A stretch of 64,000 nucleotides of DNA from Gorsachius magnificus. Taxonomy: Eukaryota > Chordata > Aves > Pelecaniformes > Ardeidae. The position numbers and the translations under genes were made by a program. How positions within the stretch are numbered: the stretch's first letter is position 1; every line of letters starts with the position of its first letter. The stretch covers positions 11,345,821 to 11,409,820 of the forward strand of contig CM067081.1 of the NCBI GenBank assembly GCA_034008185.1, given 5' to 3'. Shown one piece after another: positions 50,001 to 63,086 of this stretch. Below the pieces are notes generated by a model that did no database searches, had not been told where the DNA came from, and worked only from the letters and a program-made list of their open reading frames with translations.

Positions 50001-53000
50001 GGAGCAGAAAATCTTCTGCATAGGAAGGTGGCATTTTAAGGTGACCTATTAAAAGGGGGGTGGCTCAAAAATCAACCTAAAACATCTTCCCCACCTTTGC
50101 CACTGCACTTCTTGTGTGGCTTTGGTAAGTCATTTAACCTTGCTGCAAGGCAGCGTTTTCCTGGGCAAAGAATGGGGATAATAACAGCCACTTGCCCCTG
50201 AAAAATATTGTGAGGATTGAAGGGCTAGTATCCATTTAAAATGGCACTTAAGTTCCTTTATTTTTTTACCTGATTTTGTTTCAAGTAGGTCCCGAGACAG
50301 TTAAATTTTTAAGAACATAAAAGAGTTCCATTTTCTCTTTTTCCATAGCTTGTGGGTTTAACAGAGTTCTGTATAATCAGTATTCCCATATATAATCTAA
50401 ATTCCTTTTGTTGCAAGGAAAATCCACCCCCTCTAGTAAAGGAAAGACGGTAATGTTAAAATTACAGTTGACTCGTGGGAATTTTGAGGGACAGCTGACA
50501 AAAATTGGAAATACTCTTAACTGCTTTAATAGAAGAAATTGTGAATCAATAATGACCTCTTTATTCATTAGCATCTCTAACCCACCACCTTTCATCTCCA
50601 GATGGAAGTGGCTGTTGAAATGCAGAGTATGTAATAAATAATGCGTATTTCAATGTGGATCACTTGACAAATCATTAAAATACTGTCATCTCTGGGGAGG
50701 AAGATGCCTGCCACTTAAACAGGCACTTGATCAGTTTTACAGTAGATATAAAATGAAAGAAAAAAAAAAAGTTATTTTCTGGAAATTATCAAAGCAGTTT
50801 TAAGTGCATAGTTCCCTGTAAGTTTGATGACTGCAGTGAATGAGGATCTTAATGTTTTTATCTTTTCCCCTCTTCACACCTTCCACTCCCCAAGTACCAT
50901 CATGGTCCATATCTGTGTGTCAGAGCATTAGCTTATACCTTTTTCAGCGCGAAGAAATGATGCTTTGTGAATCCACACTATAATTTCCATAGTCTCATGG
51001 CTTACCCTTGGTCTCTCATGCTGATCCAGTCCCACCCTGTTTAGTTTATGCAGTCTAGTGAAGGCATAAATCACAGAGCCGTGCCTTGTGCAGTCACGGT
51101 GCGAGCTTTGTGGTGGATAAAGCTTTATGCCCTCCTCTGCTGTCCCTATTTGCCAGTGATCCCAAAATGCATTAGATATAATGGGAAACAAACCCCAGCA
51201 CTGGGGTGATCACATACCACGCAAACAAAACAGCATGTCACCGCTGTAGCGGTACCTTTAAGACACATTGGTGTGCATCTATACATTTATTTTTTCTTAC
51301 AGAATAGCTTGAGCTTGTACACAGCAATGTTAAAAACGAATTCGCAGATACGAGCCTGTCCCTCACATGGCAGCTTACTTCTTCAAGGCAGACCGTGCTG
51401 TACTAGCATCAGCAGAATCAAACATTCTTGGTATTTTCAATCTAATCCATTTGAAAAGTTTTTACTTCTCTGCTAGACAATCTAAAATGATACATGACAA
51501 AGTTTTTGGCCACTGATTGAATTGTGCTGTTGTCTGTATTAACAATGCAGCGGTAAAATAATCCAGCCATGTTACAGTGGTACCTGGCAAGGACTGAGAG
51601 TATCAAAACTGCTCGAGAAGATGCCTTTAAGTATTAAACACTGGTAATCAGATTATCCCCAACTCATATTGCTTCAGTGTTTCTTCCTTACACTAACAAA
51701 AGTTCAGCACTGGCTCTGTGTCCCATTAGAGTAGAGTTGAAGTCTTTCATTTTTTCCTGGGGCTTTGTTTCATACATTGCAACTCATTTCTTCGCATATT
51801 TTTCAGATGTGGGTTTGGCTTTTTTTCCCCCTCAACCAAGTCAGAAACACACCTTGATATATTGCATAGCAACAACAAAAATTTAAAAAGCTAAGTAATT
51901 CTTCATCATTATTATAGGCCCAGCAATGTATATTTTCCCCCAATTTTATCGCTATCTGTCCAGGATTGAAGCATAACTTAATATAGGCTTCACCCTGCTT
52001 CACTCTGGCGTACCATAATCTGGTGAAAATTAAATCGTATGGAATGTGCAGTTGAAGTCCTATCCCATTTAACTTACAGAGCATTTTATTTCAGCTGTCT
52101 TTTAAACAGTTCCCAGGCTAGTTCATTACGACCGCTGCTTACAATTGCTCATGTTCCTTCTGGTAATGTGTTCTGCAAACTCTTCCACATATCATGGAAA
52201 TCTAAAGTTTCATTTCTCTCTGAGGCCAACATCTGTTTGTGCAATATTGCAGTAAAAGTATAACTGCATTTTTGTTCTGTTAAGAAAGTATTGGTGAACA
52301 GGGCTTGACTGAGCAAAGTAATAAAATATTTGCTTAAAAAAATAGCCAAATACTTTTCAGAATAACAAAGAACGTATCACAAGGGATGGGTCAAGTCTTC
52401 TAGTCTTAGGGAAGAGTCCCGTGAATTGCCTTTCCCGTGTCATTCATTGGACTATTTCTTATTTCAAAGTCTTTGAATAAAAACTTGTTCATTTTCTTTC
52501 ACTCTAAAATGTGCCTTTCACAGGCATATTCTGCAAAAGATACTTTTTGTTTCCACTCCTGAAAAAGAGGCAACTCTTTGCCTTTCATCCTTCAGTATTT
52601 CATAGTTTGTCAAGGGTTTTGCTTCCACACTGCCCAAAGTAATCTATAGCATACAAAGTCAGTAAAGTAAGTTTTCTCCAGGGAGTGACTCCTCCAGTGG
52701 TAGAAAACACAAAACCTCATCAGAGCCACACACACACAGCACTGCATAGTCACATAACTTCTGAAAGGCAAAGCCTGAAAATAGCGATTGTTATTGCTTA
52801 CCAGGGTCAGCCTGCAATATATTGAAATGGGTGTAATAGGAAGCAACAGCAGCATCCTGGCTGCCTTCCCCCACTCCAAGCTTCTTTAGGGACCAATACC
52901 GAGGTTTTTAAGACAGACTTGAAGCAAATGGCACAGCGTTCATTCACATTTTTTAGCAGAAGTCCTACCGTTCACAAACTGCAATAAAAGGGAGGCAAAT

Positions 53001-53757
53001 AGGTGTTCGAGGGGAAAGTGAAGTGGTTGGCCATAAAGACAACCACCACTGGCAAAGGAACAATAAGGATGAAAACATAAAAATAATCCTTCCCTGTTGC
53101 CAGTGCCCTGAGATTACCTGGCCTGTAACTGTGGTATGTCTTGATCTGTATGGGGTGGGCTTGCGTGCTTGTGAGGTCGTCTCCTCTTCTCGCCTCATCA
53201 AGCGTCTCCATTCCCAACACAGCCTAAGGTGTAACGGCAACTCGAAGCCTCCACTGCTGTCATGATTTGACACTGCTAGTACATCCCGACACAATACATG
53301 GAGCAGAAAACAACACAGGTTTTAGATGAACCTTGATTGTATAAAAAGCAGATTTAAGTAATGTGAAAATGATTCTTTTATAGCCTTAATAGTGAAGGGG
53401 AAAGGAAATCCCATAATAGCTCTAGAAGTCTCTTGTAACTGGAGCAGTTACAAGGGATGACAAAACCTTTTGTATGACCATTGCAGGAATATTTTCCAAT
53501 CTACAGATACTAAAAATACAGACTTCTTTGTCAAGCTTTGAGTAGGTCTTATAATTAGGAACATTTTGTCTTCAAAGTCTTACTATTTCTGTTAATCTGA
53601 ACAGTAAACATATAATATTAAATGATGTTTCTCAGTCCCACCATACAGCAGCATAACATCATCAGCCTTCTAAAGTAAATTACATTTCTTTAGGTGCTTA
53701 TTCAGTAGTTTGACTAGACTTCAATAACTTGAAATGTTTTTCTTTTATTAACTGTAG
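44049..53757 (+). other. FAT3: FAT3 intron, 9709 bp, phase 0
   Basis: The intron runs from GTAGAA to TTATTAACTGTAG. It holds an A18-type run near 45007-45024, another A-run near 46925-46947, a small GC- and CpG-rich patch at about 47020-47560, a very good but apparently unused acceptor at 48171-48174 and a MIR SINE at about 50095-50255. No coding exon or RNA gene was found. Confidence 0.9.
50095..50255 (+). mobile_element. MIR SINE fragment
   Basis: The order of segments fits the MIR consensus, an ancient tRNA-derived SINE of amniotes. There is TTTGGTAAGTCATTTAACCT (50121-50140, MIR's GGGCAAGTCACTTAACCT), then GTTTTCCTGGGCAAAGAATG with GGGATAATAA (the consensus 'CTCATCTGTAAAATGGGGATAATAA' block), then ATTGTGAGGATTGAA. 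Divergence is high, as expected for an element that stopped moving before birds and mammals split or soon after. The limits are approximate; the tRNA-like head and LINE-like tail are not clearly visible. Confidence 0.75.
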
Positions 53758-54033
53758 GTTCTTATCAAAGTGTTGGATAACAATGATAATGGCCCAGAAT
53801 TCTCTCACCCAAGTTACGATGTCACGATTTCAGAGGACATCCTCCCTGATACTGAAATTCTGCAAATTGAAGCTATAGACAGAGATGAAAAGCATAAGCT
53901 GAGCTACACTATTCACAGCAGCATTGATACAGTCAGCGTGAGAAAATTCAGAATTGATCCCAGCACTGGGGTGCTCTATACTGCTGAGAGATTAGACCAT
54001 GAAGCTCAAGATAAGCACATCCTTAATGTCATG
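53758..54033 (+). CDS. FAT3: FAT3 internal exon: calcium linker plus most of a cadherin repeat
   Basis: This 276-bp exon, exactly 92 codons, starts VLIKVL and enters the canonical linker DNNDNGPEF (residues 7-15). The next repeat follows, with [20 protein letters not shown], the strand [12 protein letters not shown] and the LDHEAQ motif near the end. The final codons NVM join VRDQ of the next exon. The acceptor is ACTGTAG ending at 53757, with an upstream T-rich tract, and the donor is GTAAGA from 54034. Both flanking introns are phase 0, so the exon could in principle be skipped without a frameshift, though that would fuse two partial repeats. The acidic residues (DNNDN, DRDE, LDHE) needed for calcium binding are intact. 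Confidence 0.96.
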
Positions 54034-55646
54034 GTAAGAATGCAATATTCACTCAGCTCAGGACACAATCACTGCTGCTTCAGGTGCACATGTGCCTTAG
54101 TCCTTGCATGAGCAAAGGACTCTTAGTGCAGTAAGTAGTCATTAATTTCATCTTGACTGCCCTGCTGTGTATTTATTTTACATTTTTTATTTGGGCTTTT
54201 TTTTGGAAACTTACTGTGAATTCATTGTATGGAATATAATATGATTTGCTATCTCAAGGGAGAGCAAGCAGGAAATTATTTAATCTCTTGGCGTCTGGTC
54301 CTCTCACTCAAGGTAATTTTCAGAGTTTCTGAAGTGAGGCTGAAAGTTATTTGAGAGTTATTCACAGGGAGTTAACTGCTTTCTTGCCATAGAGAATGCT
54401 ACAGCCTTTCTGAATGCAAGCCTCATTTGTAGTTTCCTTTTACAGACTTATTTCAGTACATAAACTGTTGATATACAAAACAGCTTTCATCTACACTTCC
54501 AAATGTTTGGGTATGCAGAAAAAAAAAAAATAATTACCATTTTTTGCTCAGTGCACCTAAATTACAGAACCTAAGTGTGTCTGTTTTCAAGTGAAGATTA
54601 TATATTATGGACTGGAGTATAACAAAAAAAAAATCTGTATTAGTTAAAATATTGTAGTCTGCTATTTTCTTTAACCACTTAAGCCTCCTGCAGAACTGAT
54701 CTTTGAAGGAACAGCTCGTGATGTGTTAGTTACGGGGCCATCTTTGGGCAGGGTACCCTAAGAATCAGAGACCTGTTGTGAGAACTAAGTGAGAAGAAAC
54801 TGTACAGGGTCTCATCTTGCAGAGTACCAAGCTGCAAGTCCTTTGGCGAGCAGGCTAAGAAATAAATACAAACTGAATCACAGAGAGACATGGCTGACAG
54901 AGGTCATTTTCTGGTGCTTGGTTTTGATCTCCACCTGATACAGTCAGGGTTTTGCTCTACTTAAGAAAAACCAAACTTTTGGGGATCATGTTGGTAGGAT
55001 TATCAGTGTAGCAGTGCTGAAATATTTTGTATGGGGTTGAAAGAGGTGTGATAAATGATACCTCTGTTGGGACTGCTCAGCACTTCTTAAGGTAATTCCT
55101 ACTCTGTTTATGATTGGTATCATCATCTTCAAAAACGTATGCACATATACAATGACGAAAATGTCCATTGGCAGCTACAAGCACTAGACTGACACACAAC
55201 TGATTACAGTGGGTAAAATTGTTTGCAGCTCTTTGAAAGAAGGATCAATGGACAAGGTATATTTGCGTCTATGCTATAAAGTAGGAAATGGCAGGGCAAA
55301 GGCGTGATCATTTAGCATGTATTAAAAAAAAAGTATTTCTTGCAAACCTAAAGTCAAATTTAAGATGCCATGTGGTTGCCACTTTAAAAATTCATGTCAT
55401 GATGGGTAGTTGCCATGCATTCTTTCACAAGTGAAAAAAAAAGTCCCTAAGCTCTTCCTGTTTCTTTAATTTTACTATCTACCATCTCACACATGAATGT
55501 ATTTTAGACTGTTGTTTGGGACAAATGTATTGTTTTATTACTTTGTATTAAATAGAACTGTTAGTATTATTAACACTCAGATAAGCAATATTTATCAAGT
55601 TTTACTAGATGGATATCAAGATGTGTATTATGCACTTTTTCTGTAG
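54034..55646 (+). other. FAT3: FAT3 intron, 1613 bp, phase 0
   Basis: The intron runs from GTAAGA to TTTTTCTGTAG. It contains short A-runs near 54520 and 54624. No gene, transposon or structured element was recognised. Confidence 0.93.
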
Positions 55647-55857
55647 GTCCGAGATCAAGAATTCCCTTACAGAAGAAACCTGGCCAGAGTCATCATAAAT
55701 GTGGAAGACTTCAATGACCATAGTCCATACTTTACCAGCCCCTTGTATGAAGCCTCAGTGTTTGAATCAGCAGCAGTTGGATCAGCAGTCTTGCAGGTCA
55801 CAGCTTTGGACAAAGACAAAGGCGAAAATGCAGAGCTTATCTACACTATTGAAGCAG
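55647..55857 (+). CDS. FAT3: FAT3 internal exon: calcium linker and start of a cadherin repeat
   Basis: This 211-bp exon encodes 70 codons plus one base. It opens [19 protein letters not shown], the last strand of the repeat in the previous exon. It continues through the linker [10 protein letters not shown] (residues 20-29), where histidine replaces the usual last asparagine of DxNDN. The next repeat begins [16 protein letters not shown] and runs through [18 protein letters not shown]. It ends in phase 1; the last G joins GA at 59013 to give glycine. The acceptor TTTTTCTGTAG is good. The donor is GTTAGG from 55858, with an unusual T at +3. If the intron were retained, the frame would meet TAG at once (55860-55862). 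Confidence 0.95.
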
Positions 55858-58800
55858 GTTAGGACAGAGGCTGAAAATGCAGTGTTGTGATTCATGCCAT
55901 ACACAGAGCAGTGCTGTGACAGTGGTCTGTCTTGGCATACAAGTCAACTTCTTTGGTCTACCTTCTGTAGAGCTGGGCAAAGAAGACACCTTCCTGTTGG
56001 TTGTTTTTTATTTTGAAGAATGTTCACTAGATGGCTACTGAGCCTTTTACCTCTAAGTCATTGGTTCAAAACCATCACAGAAGATAGTTATGGAAAGCTA
56101 CAGCCAGTGGCTTGTTTCAGGTTGCTGGCTTCAGTATAGTACACAGTGGATCCTCCATAAACAAATGCCGCAACAGATGGTATCTGTTGGCATCTTTGCC
56201 AATATTCGGATCAGAGGAGCATGGAAACTAACACCAGGGCTACGTTAAAAACTTCTCTCAGCAGAGCCATAGCATGTTAATGGCGCAAGGTCTCTTGAAA
56301 CTAAGGGAGGGCATGGTGATGCCAGATCAAAATCGCTTTTGCTGTTAAATTCTGGATATTTACATTTACCACATAATCTGTACCAGCAAAAGCATTCCTC
56401 TGCCGGAGCAACAGCATGGTCATGACAAGTTTGCATTATCTCTGTCACACATGCAAGTGAATGTAACTTTCTCTGGCTTATATGGATCTGAAGTTAAGAA
56501 TTATCTCTTGAGATAAACCACTAACATATATACAAGAGGGGTGCCTGGAAAAAAGATAGAAGGAAGTAGAAGTTTGTAACCTTTGGATTTTTTAATGTTT
56601 CATTTAAAGTTGTTTGTTTGTTTGTTTGTTTTAAGTAATATGGATCTTTCCATTGTAATAATAGCAAAACTTGAAACCTATATTGCCCAAAAAAGAAGTC
56701 TCATATACTGCAGATTGTCCCCATATTAATCAGATCACAAGACTTTCCCAGCATTAGGCTCTGATCCTCCAGGATCATTATTTATCCCTATATTATTATA
56801 AAGACTTGTCATCAGCTAGGATGGCTTATGCCAATTAAGAACAGGCTAAATGACAAAAAATAAGTAATGAAATAAGAATATCTACACCATCTCATATTGA
56901 TTTAACTTCATATAGTTCAAGCTCACACTTTAAATTAATCTGATATAACCTGAAGCTTAGAGAAGACACAAGGCACTTTTTTCTGTCATTACCCTGTATG
57001 CTCTGTGGAAGCAGAGTCCCGTAAGCAAACCAGGAGGTGAAGTCTTCTGTAGCTAAAAGTGTTGAGCTTAGACCCTCATGGTCGTACAAAGATCTTAGTA
57101 CTACAAAACAAGTATTTCCTTTACGCACTGCATTTGGTCTTAGCAGTTATCTCTCAGTATTCTCCAATGTCCTTTAACTTAGATCAGGGGAAATTTTACA
57201 CATGCCCAAGCAGGACAACACTGTGCTTTATAGAACAAACTCTGAGCAGACCAGATCAGGTTCCTGGGGCAATGTTTTTCAAGACTGTTCCCAGATTTTT
57301 CTTGACACCTTATCACTATTATGGGCTCCAACCCAATCACCTGTAGGTACCACCACAATGTAAAGACCAACCTGACATGCTAGGACTTTCATTCAGGGGA
57401 ATTACTTACCTCACCTTGCATGTGAAGAGAGCAATTGGTAAAGAAAATAGCTTTTGTGTGATTTCATAAGAAATTCTTAAAGCAGAAGAACCTGCTCCGG
57501 CCTTAGATGAGGCAGTCAGTAGCTAAAACTTATTCATATTAGCAAGTACTGACAAAATAACTGCAGCAGCATTTTTAGTGTCTGCAAATGTGTCAGATAC
57601 TGAGATCTTTATGAGAATTTGTGGCTCTGCCAGAATCTCAGCTCCTCAGTGAATAGCACAATTTTTGTTTTAACTAGTAGAGTAAACTTTACTGATCTGA
57701 AAGGATGGATATAAATAGAAAGCCACTACCAGTACTGAACTACATACAGTACTATGGAGCTTAAATTAGCCTCCAGGCCCCAGAATTTACAACAGATCGT
57801 GAATCACTTCTTAAAAGTAGTTCACATTAAGTCACTTCATTTAGGATTCCATGTATTTGATATTCCAGCTACAATTTTCACATTTACTGCTCTGTGCACA
57901 GCACCTGTAACGATCACCATTAAAAGAAAATCTCTTGTTTATCACCAGTTACCTGAGACATATTTCTCTCCAGGTCACGGATGGATGCTTAACTGTAGAT
58001 TGGAAGCAGTTCTAGATTTTAAAGTGTAAATTGCAATAGCAGGAACATGTTATAATGATTGGAATTGCTGTAACTTAGTACATGCAGTTTGTGTTTAGAA
58101 TCAAGTTCAGAAAAAGAGTCTGTATGCATATACATGTCATATACACACACAGCATCCTATACTTCAAGCAGCAGAATACAGATTGCCTAATAAAGGTGAT
58201 CTCTAATTACAGGGTAAGGATACGTACCAAAAGTTTTGAATCTGTCTTGCTAAAGAAGAGGTTGGCAAAAAGACTGAAAAGAAAAAAAGACCCCAGAGAA
58301 GGTCTTTGATCCAAACTCACTGTTTTCACCTTTATGCAGTCAGTAATATCCCTGCTTTCATGTTATAACAGACATTTCCTGACATTTTCTGCTAAATCTC
58401 ATTCATCTAGATTCGTCCTCCTCTGAGATCACATGATAAACCTTTGTGCCACCAGATACTTGAATCTCTTTTCTATGCTATTTGTTCTGTTTTATTTTCC
58501 TAAATGCCACTTTAACCTTCTTATATTCAGTTCTTTGAGTCTTGACCTACTGTAATCTTGTCTATGGTTGCTTAATATCCCCTTCAATTAAGAGCCTGAG
58601 TTGTTATCCGTTTGTCTTGTAATTGGCTTGTTAGCCTCTGATCTAGTTTCTTTGCCTTTAGGTGTACATGTATTTGACTAATTCCCATAATTTAGGGATA
58701 GTTTTTCCTACTTCAGTATGAGTAATGCACATGCAGCTCTTGCTCAAATGTTGATACTCAGAATCAAGGGATAGATAGCAGCACCTGAGTTTCTTAAAGT

Positions 58801-59012
58801 TTGAATACCTATACCATCTACTGAGATGCCTGATTTTCAGAAAGGAAGGCTGGAAGGACCTTGAGAATTCTTTTATGTTGTTGGTTTTGCGTTGTTTTTT
58901 TTTTTTTTAGAATAACTGCCTTTAACAAATTGCAGCTAATTGCTCCTGGTTTAAAATATCATTAAGTACATTGTATTTAATTTCTAATTTGCTTCCAATG
59001 TTTCTGTTTTAG
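55858..59012 (+). other. FAT3: FAT3 intron, 3155 bp, phase 1
   Basis: The intron runs from the non-standard donor GTTAGG to the good acceptor TTTCTGTTTTAG. It contains a (TTTG)n run of about six units near 56609-56634 and a T-run near 58898-58909. No gene or transposon was recognised. Confidence 0.92.
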
Positions 59013-62000
59013 GAAATACGGGAAATACATTCAAGATTGAACCAGTTTTAGGGATCATTACACTACTGAAGGAACCAGACTTAACCACTATGGGACAGTT
59101 TGTTTTGTCAGTCAAAGTGACTGATCAAGGTTCTCCACCACTGTCTGCAACAGCAATTGTGCGGATATCTGTGACGATGGCAGATAACTCCCACCCTAAG
59201 TTCACTCTCAAAGAATACCAAGCAGAGGTTAATGAAAATGCGGATATTGGTACTTCTGTCATCTCTCTCTCTGCAATCAGTCAGTCCACGTTAGTTTATG
59301 AGGTTAAAGATGGGAATGTGGATGGAGCCTTCACTATAAACCCATATTCTGGAGTGATCACCAGTCAAAAGGCCCTTGATTATGAACGTGCTTCCTTCTA
59401 TCAGCTCATCGTACAGGCAACAAATATGGCAGGCATGGCATCAAATGCCACTGTGAACATTCAGATTGTTGATGAAAATGATAACCCACCAGTTTTTCTC
59501 TTCTCTCAGTATTTGGGCAGCGTAAGCGAAGCTGCTCCTATAAATAGCATAGTCCGGAGCGCAAATAATAGTCCCCTAGTGATACGTGCCACTGATGCTG
59601 ACAGCAACCAGAATGCTTTGCTTGTCTACCAGATTGTTGAGTCTACTGCAAAAAAGTATTTCACAGTAGATTCCAGCACAGGTGCAATCAGAACAATTGC
59701 AAATTTAGATCATGAAACAATAGCCCACTTCCACTTCCACGTGCATGTTAGAGACAGTGGGAATCCCCAGCTTACAGCAGAGAGCCCAGTTGAAGTGACC
59801 ATTGAGGTAACTGATGTCAATGACAACCCACCAGTCTTCAGCCAGGCCGTATTTGAGACAGTCTTGCTCCTACCCACATATGTTGGTGTTGAGGTTCTCA
59901 AAGTCAAGGCTACAGACCCAGATTCAGAGATCCCTCCTGAACTAACATATAGTCTAATTGAAGGCAATATGGACCATTTTTTAATCGATTCAAGCACGGG
60001 AGTACTCACCATTAAAAACAATAGCCTCTCCAAAGACCATTATATGCTAATAGTAAGAGTATCTGATGGGAAATTTTATAGCACTGCTATGGTGACAATA
60101 ATGGTAAAAGAAGCCCTGGATAGTGGGCTCCATTTCACACAAAATTTTTATTCAACTTCTATCTCAGAAAATAGCACCAATATCACAAAGATCGCTGTGG
60201 TAAATGCTGTTGGTAGCCGCCTCAATGAGCCTTTGAAATACAGTATATTAAACCCAGGCAACAAATTCAAAATCAAATCCACCTCAGGAGTCATTCAGAC
60301 AACTGGCATCCCCTTCGACCGAGAGGAACAAGAGCTGTATGAGTTGGTGGTGGAAGCAAGCCGTGAACTAGATCACCTTCGTGTCGCTCGAGTGGTGGTG
60401 AGGGTTTACATTGAGGACATAAATGACAATGCCCCAGTGTTTGTAGGGCTTCCATACTATGCTGCTGTGCAAGTTGATGCTGAGCCTGGAACCATGATAT
60501 ATCGAGTGACGGCTATTGATAAAGATAAGGCTGAAAATGGTGAGGTGTCATATCTTCTGAAGGAAGACTACGGTCATTTTGAAATTGATAGAGTATCTGG
60601 TAGCGTCACTTTAAAAGAAGCTTTCAATTCTGATTTGTCTAATATAGAGTATTTGGTTGTTGTTCTTGCAAAAGATGGTGGTAACCCATCGTTGTCTGCT
60701 TCAGTAGAGCTCCCCATTACTATTGTTAACAAAGCAATGCCTGTATTTGACAAGCCCTTCTATACAGCTTCTGTGAATGAAGATGTAGAAATGCACACAC
60801 CAATTTTAAGCATAAATGCAACCAGTCCAGAAGGCCAGGATATCATTTATATCATTGTCGATGGAGATCCTTACAACCAGTTTAATATCGACTTTGATAC
60901 TGGAGTTCTGAGTGTCATCAGCCCACTGGACTATGAAATAAATTCTCTTTTCAAGCTGATGGTACGAGCCAGTGATGCCCTCACTGGTGCTCGAGCTGAG
61001 GTCACTGTGGACTTGATCATTAATGATGTTAATGATAATCCTCCAGTTTTTGATCAGTCAGCTTATAATGCTACTTTGTCTGAAGCATCTTTGATTGGGA
61101 CTCCTGTACTGCAGGTTGTTGCTATTGATGCTGACTCTGACAATAACAAGATTGTCCAGTATCAGATAGTCCAGGACACCTTTAACAGCACGGACTATTT
61201 CCATATAGACAGCACCAGCGGCCTAATTCTAACAGCCCGGATGCTGGATCATGAACTCATACAGCAGTGTAGCTTGAAAGTAAGAGCAACTGATAATGGG
61301 TTCCCACCACTAAGCAGTGAGGTTCTTGTTAGTATCTCAATAACAGATATGAATGACAACCCTCCAGTTTTTAACCAGTTAATATATGAATCATATGTGA
61401 GCGAACTAGCACCTCGGGGTCATTTTGTGACTTGCGTCCAAGCTTCTGATGCCGACAGCTCTGATTTTGACAGACTGGAGTACAGCATCCTATCGGGAAA
61501 TGATCGGACCAGTTTTATTATGGACAGCAAGAGTGGTGTTATCACCCTTTCCAACCATCGCAAACAGAGAATGGAGCCCATGTACAGCCTAAATGTCTCT
61601 GTGTCAGACGGGCTGTTCACCAGCACAGCTCAGGTGCACATACAGATCCTTGGAGCCAACCTCTACAGCCCGGTGTTTTCACAGAGCATTTATGTCGCAG
61701 AGGTTAGAGAAAATGCCGCACCTGGAACTAAGGTAATCCATGTAAAGGCAACAGATGGGGATTCAGGTGTATACGGCCAGATAAGCTACTCCATAATAAA
61801 TGACTTTGCCAAGGACCGATTTTTGATTGATAGCAATGGGCAGATCCTGACAACTGAGAGGTTGGACCGGGAGAACCCGCTGGAAAGTGATATCGGCATA
61901 TTTTTGAGAGCCCTCGATGGAGGTGGCAGGAGTACATTTTGCACTGTGAGGGTGATAGTAGTGGATGAGAATGACAATGCTCCTCAATTTATGACGGTTG

Positions 62001-63086
62001 AATACAGAGCAAGTGTCAAAGCAGATGTTGGGAAAGGTTACTTGGTGACCCAAGTGCAAGCAGTAGATCCAGATGATGGAGCCAATTCCAGAATTACCTA
62101 TTCTCTGTATAGTGAAGCCTCTGTTTCGGTAGCTGATCTTCTTGAAATAGATCCAGACAATGGATGGATGGTCACCAAGGGTAGCTTTAACCAGCTGAAA
62201 AACACAGTTCTGTCATTCTTTGTCAATGCAGTTGATGGTGGCATTCCTGTAAAGCATTCCCTCATTCCTGTCTACATCCATGTTTTACCCCCAGAAACTA
62301 TTTTGCCTTCCTTTTCTCAACCCCAGTATTCTTTTACTATAACAGAAGACACCGTTATAGGTAGTACCATTGACATTCTGCATGTTTTGCCTAATCATGG
62401 TGCTTTGTATAGCACAGTTAATGGTGAGCTGACCGAAAACAACAAAGATGGGGTTTTCATCATAGAGCAAGACACGGGGCTCATAAAACTGGATAAGAGA
62501 CTTGACCACGAGACAAATCCTGCTTTTCACTTCAAAGTTGCGGCCACCATTCAGTTAGACAAAGTAGACATTGTGTTGACTGTGGATGTGGAGGTTAAGG
62601 TACTGGATGTAAATGACAACAAGCCCATGTTTGAAACGGCTAGCTATGATGCTATAATAATGGAAGGGATGCCTATAGGAACAAAACTTATGCAAGTTAA
62701 AGCGGTTGATGCAGACTCGAGCGCAAACGGGCAGGTCACCTATACACTTGCGGTGGAATCGGAGCTGGAGAAGATCACAGAAGCATTCACCATTGATAGC
62801 AACAGTGGCTGGATCAGCACACTGAAGGATTTAGACCATGAAAAGGATCCTGCTTTCACCTTTGCAGTGGTGGCCTCAGATCTGGGGGAAGCTTTATCCT
62901 TGTCATCAACCACCTTGGTCTCAGTTACTGTGACAGACATAAATGATAACGCACCCATCTTTGAGCACGAGGTGTACAGAGGGTCAGTGAAGGAGAGTGA
63001 CCCTCCAGGGGAAGTTGTGGCTGTTCTTAGCACCTGGGATGAAGACACGTCTGAGGTCAACCGTCAGGTTAGCTACCATATTACAG
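59013..63086 (+). CDS. FAT3: FAT3 giant internal exon: twelve full cadherin repeats
   Basis: This single 4074-bp exon (1358 codons, phase 1 at both ends) encodes part of one cadherin repeat, twelve complete repeats and the start of another. Canonical DxNDN linkers begin at 59471, 59813, 60416, 61025, 61346, 61964, 62606 and 62936. Five other boundaries use linkers without the full motif, near 59171, 60104, 60722, 61646 and 62282. LDxE and DxD motifs recur in most repeats, and possible N-glycosylation sites include SNAT, ENST, YNAT, FNST and LNVS. The segment [19 protein letters not shown] and the run SYHITG at the end read as vertebrate FAT3. One very large internal exon of this kind is a shared feature of FAT genes. 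The acceptor is TTCTGTTTTAG ending at 59012 and the donor is GTAAGA from 63087. The frame is open throughout, so the gene looks functional. The methionine at 59090 is internal, not a start. Confidence 0.98.

Noticed and set aside
59090..59092. Methionine heading the 1377-codon open frame
   Set aside because: The cadherin sequence continues upstream to the acceptor at 59012, so this is an internal residue.
59710..60033. Minus-strand open frame inside the giant exon, and others near 61420-62059 and 62740-63060
   Set aside because: Shadows of the FAT3 coding frame; no independent signals.
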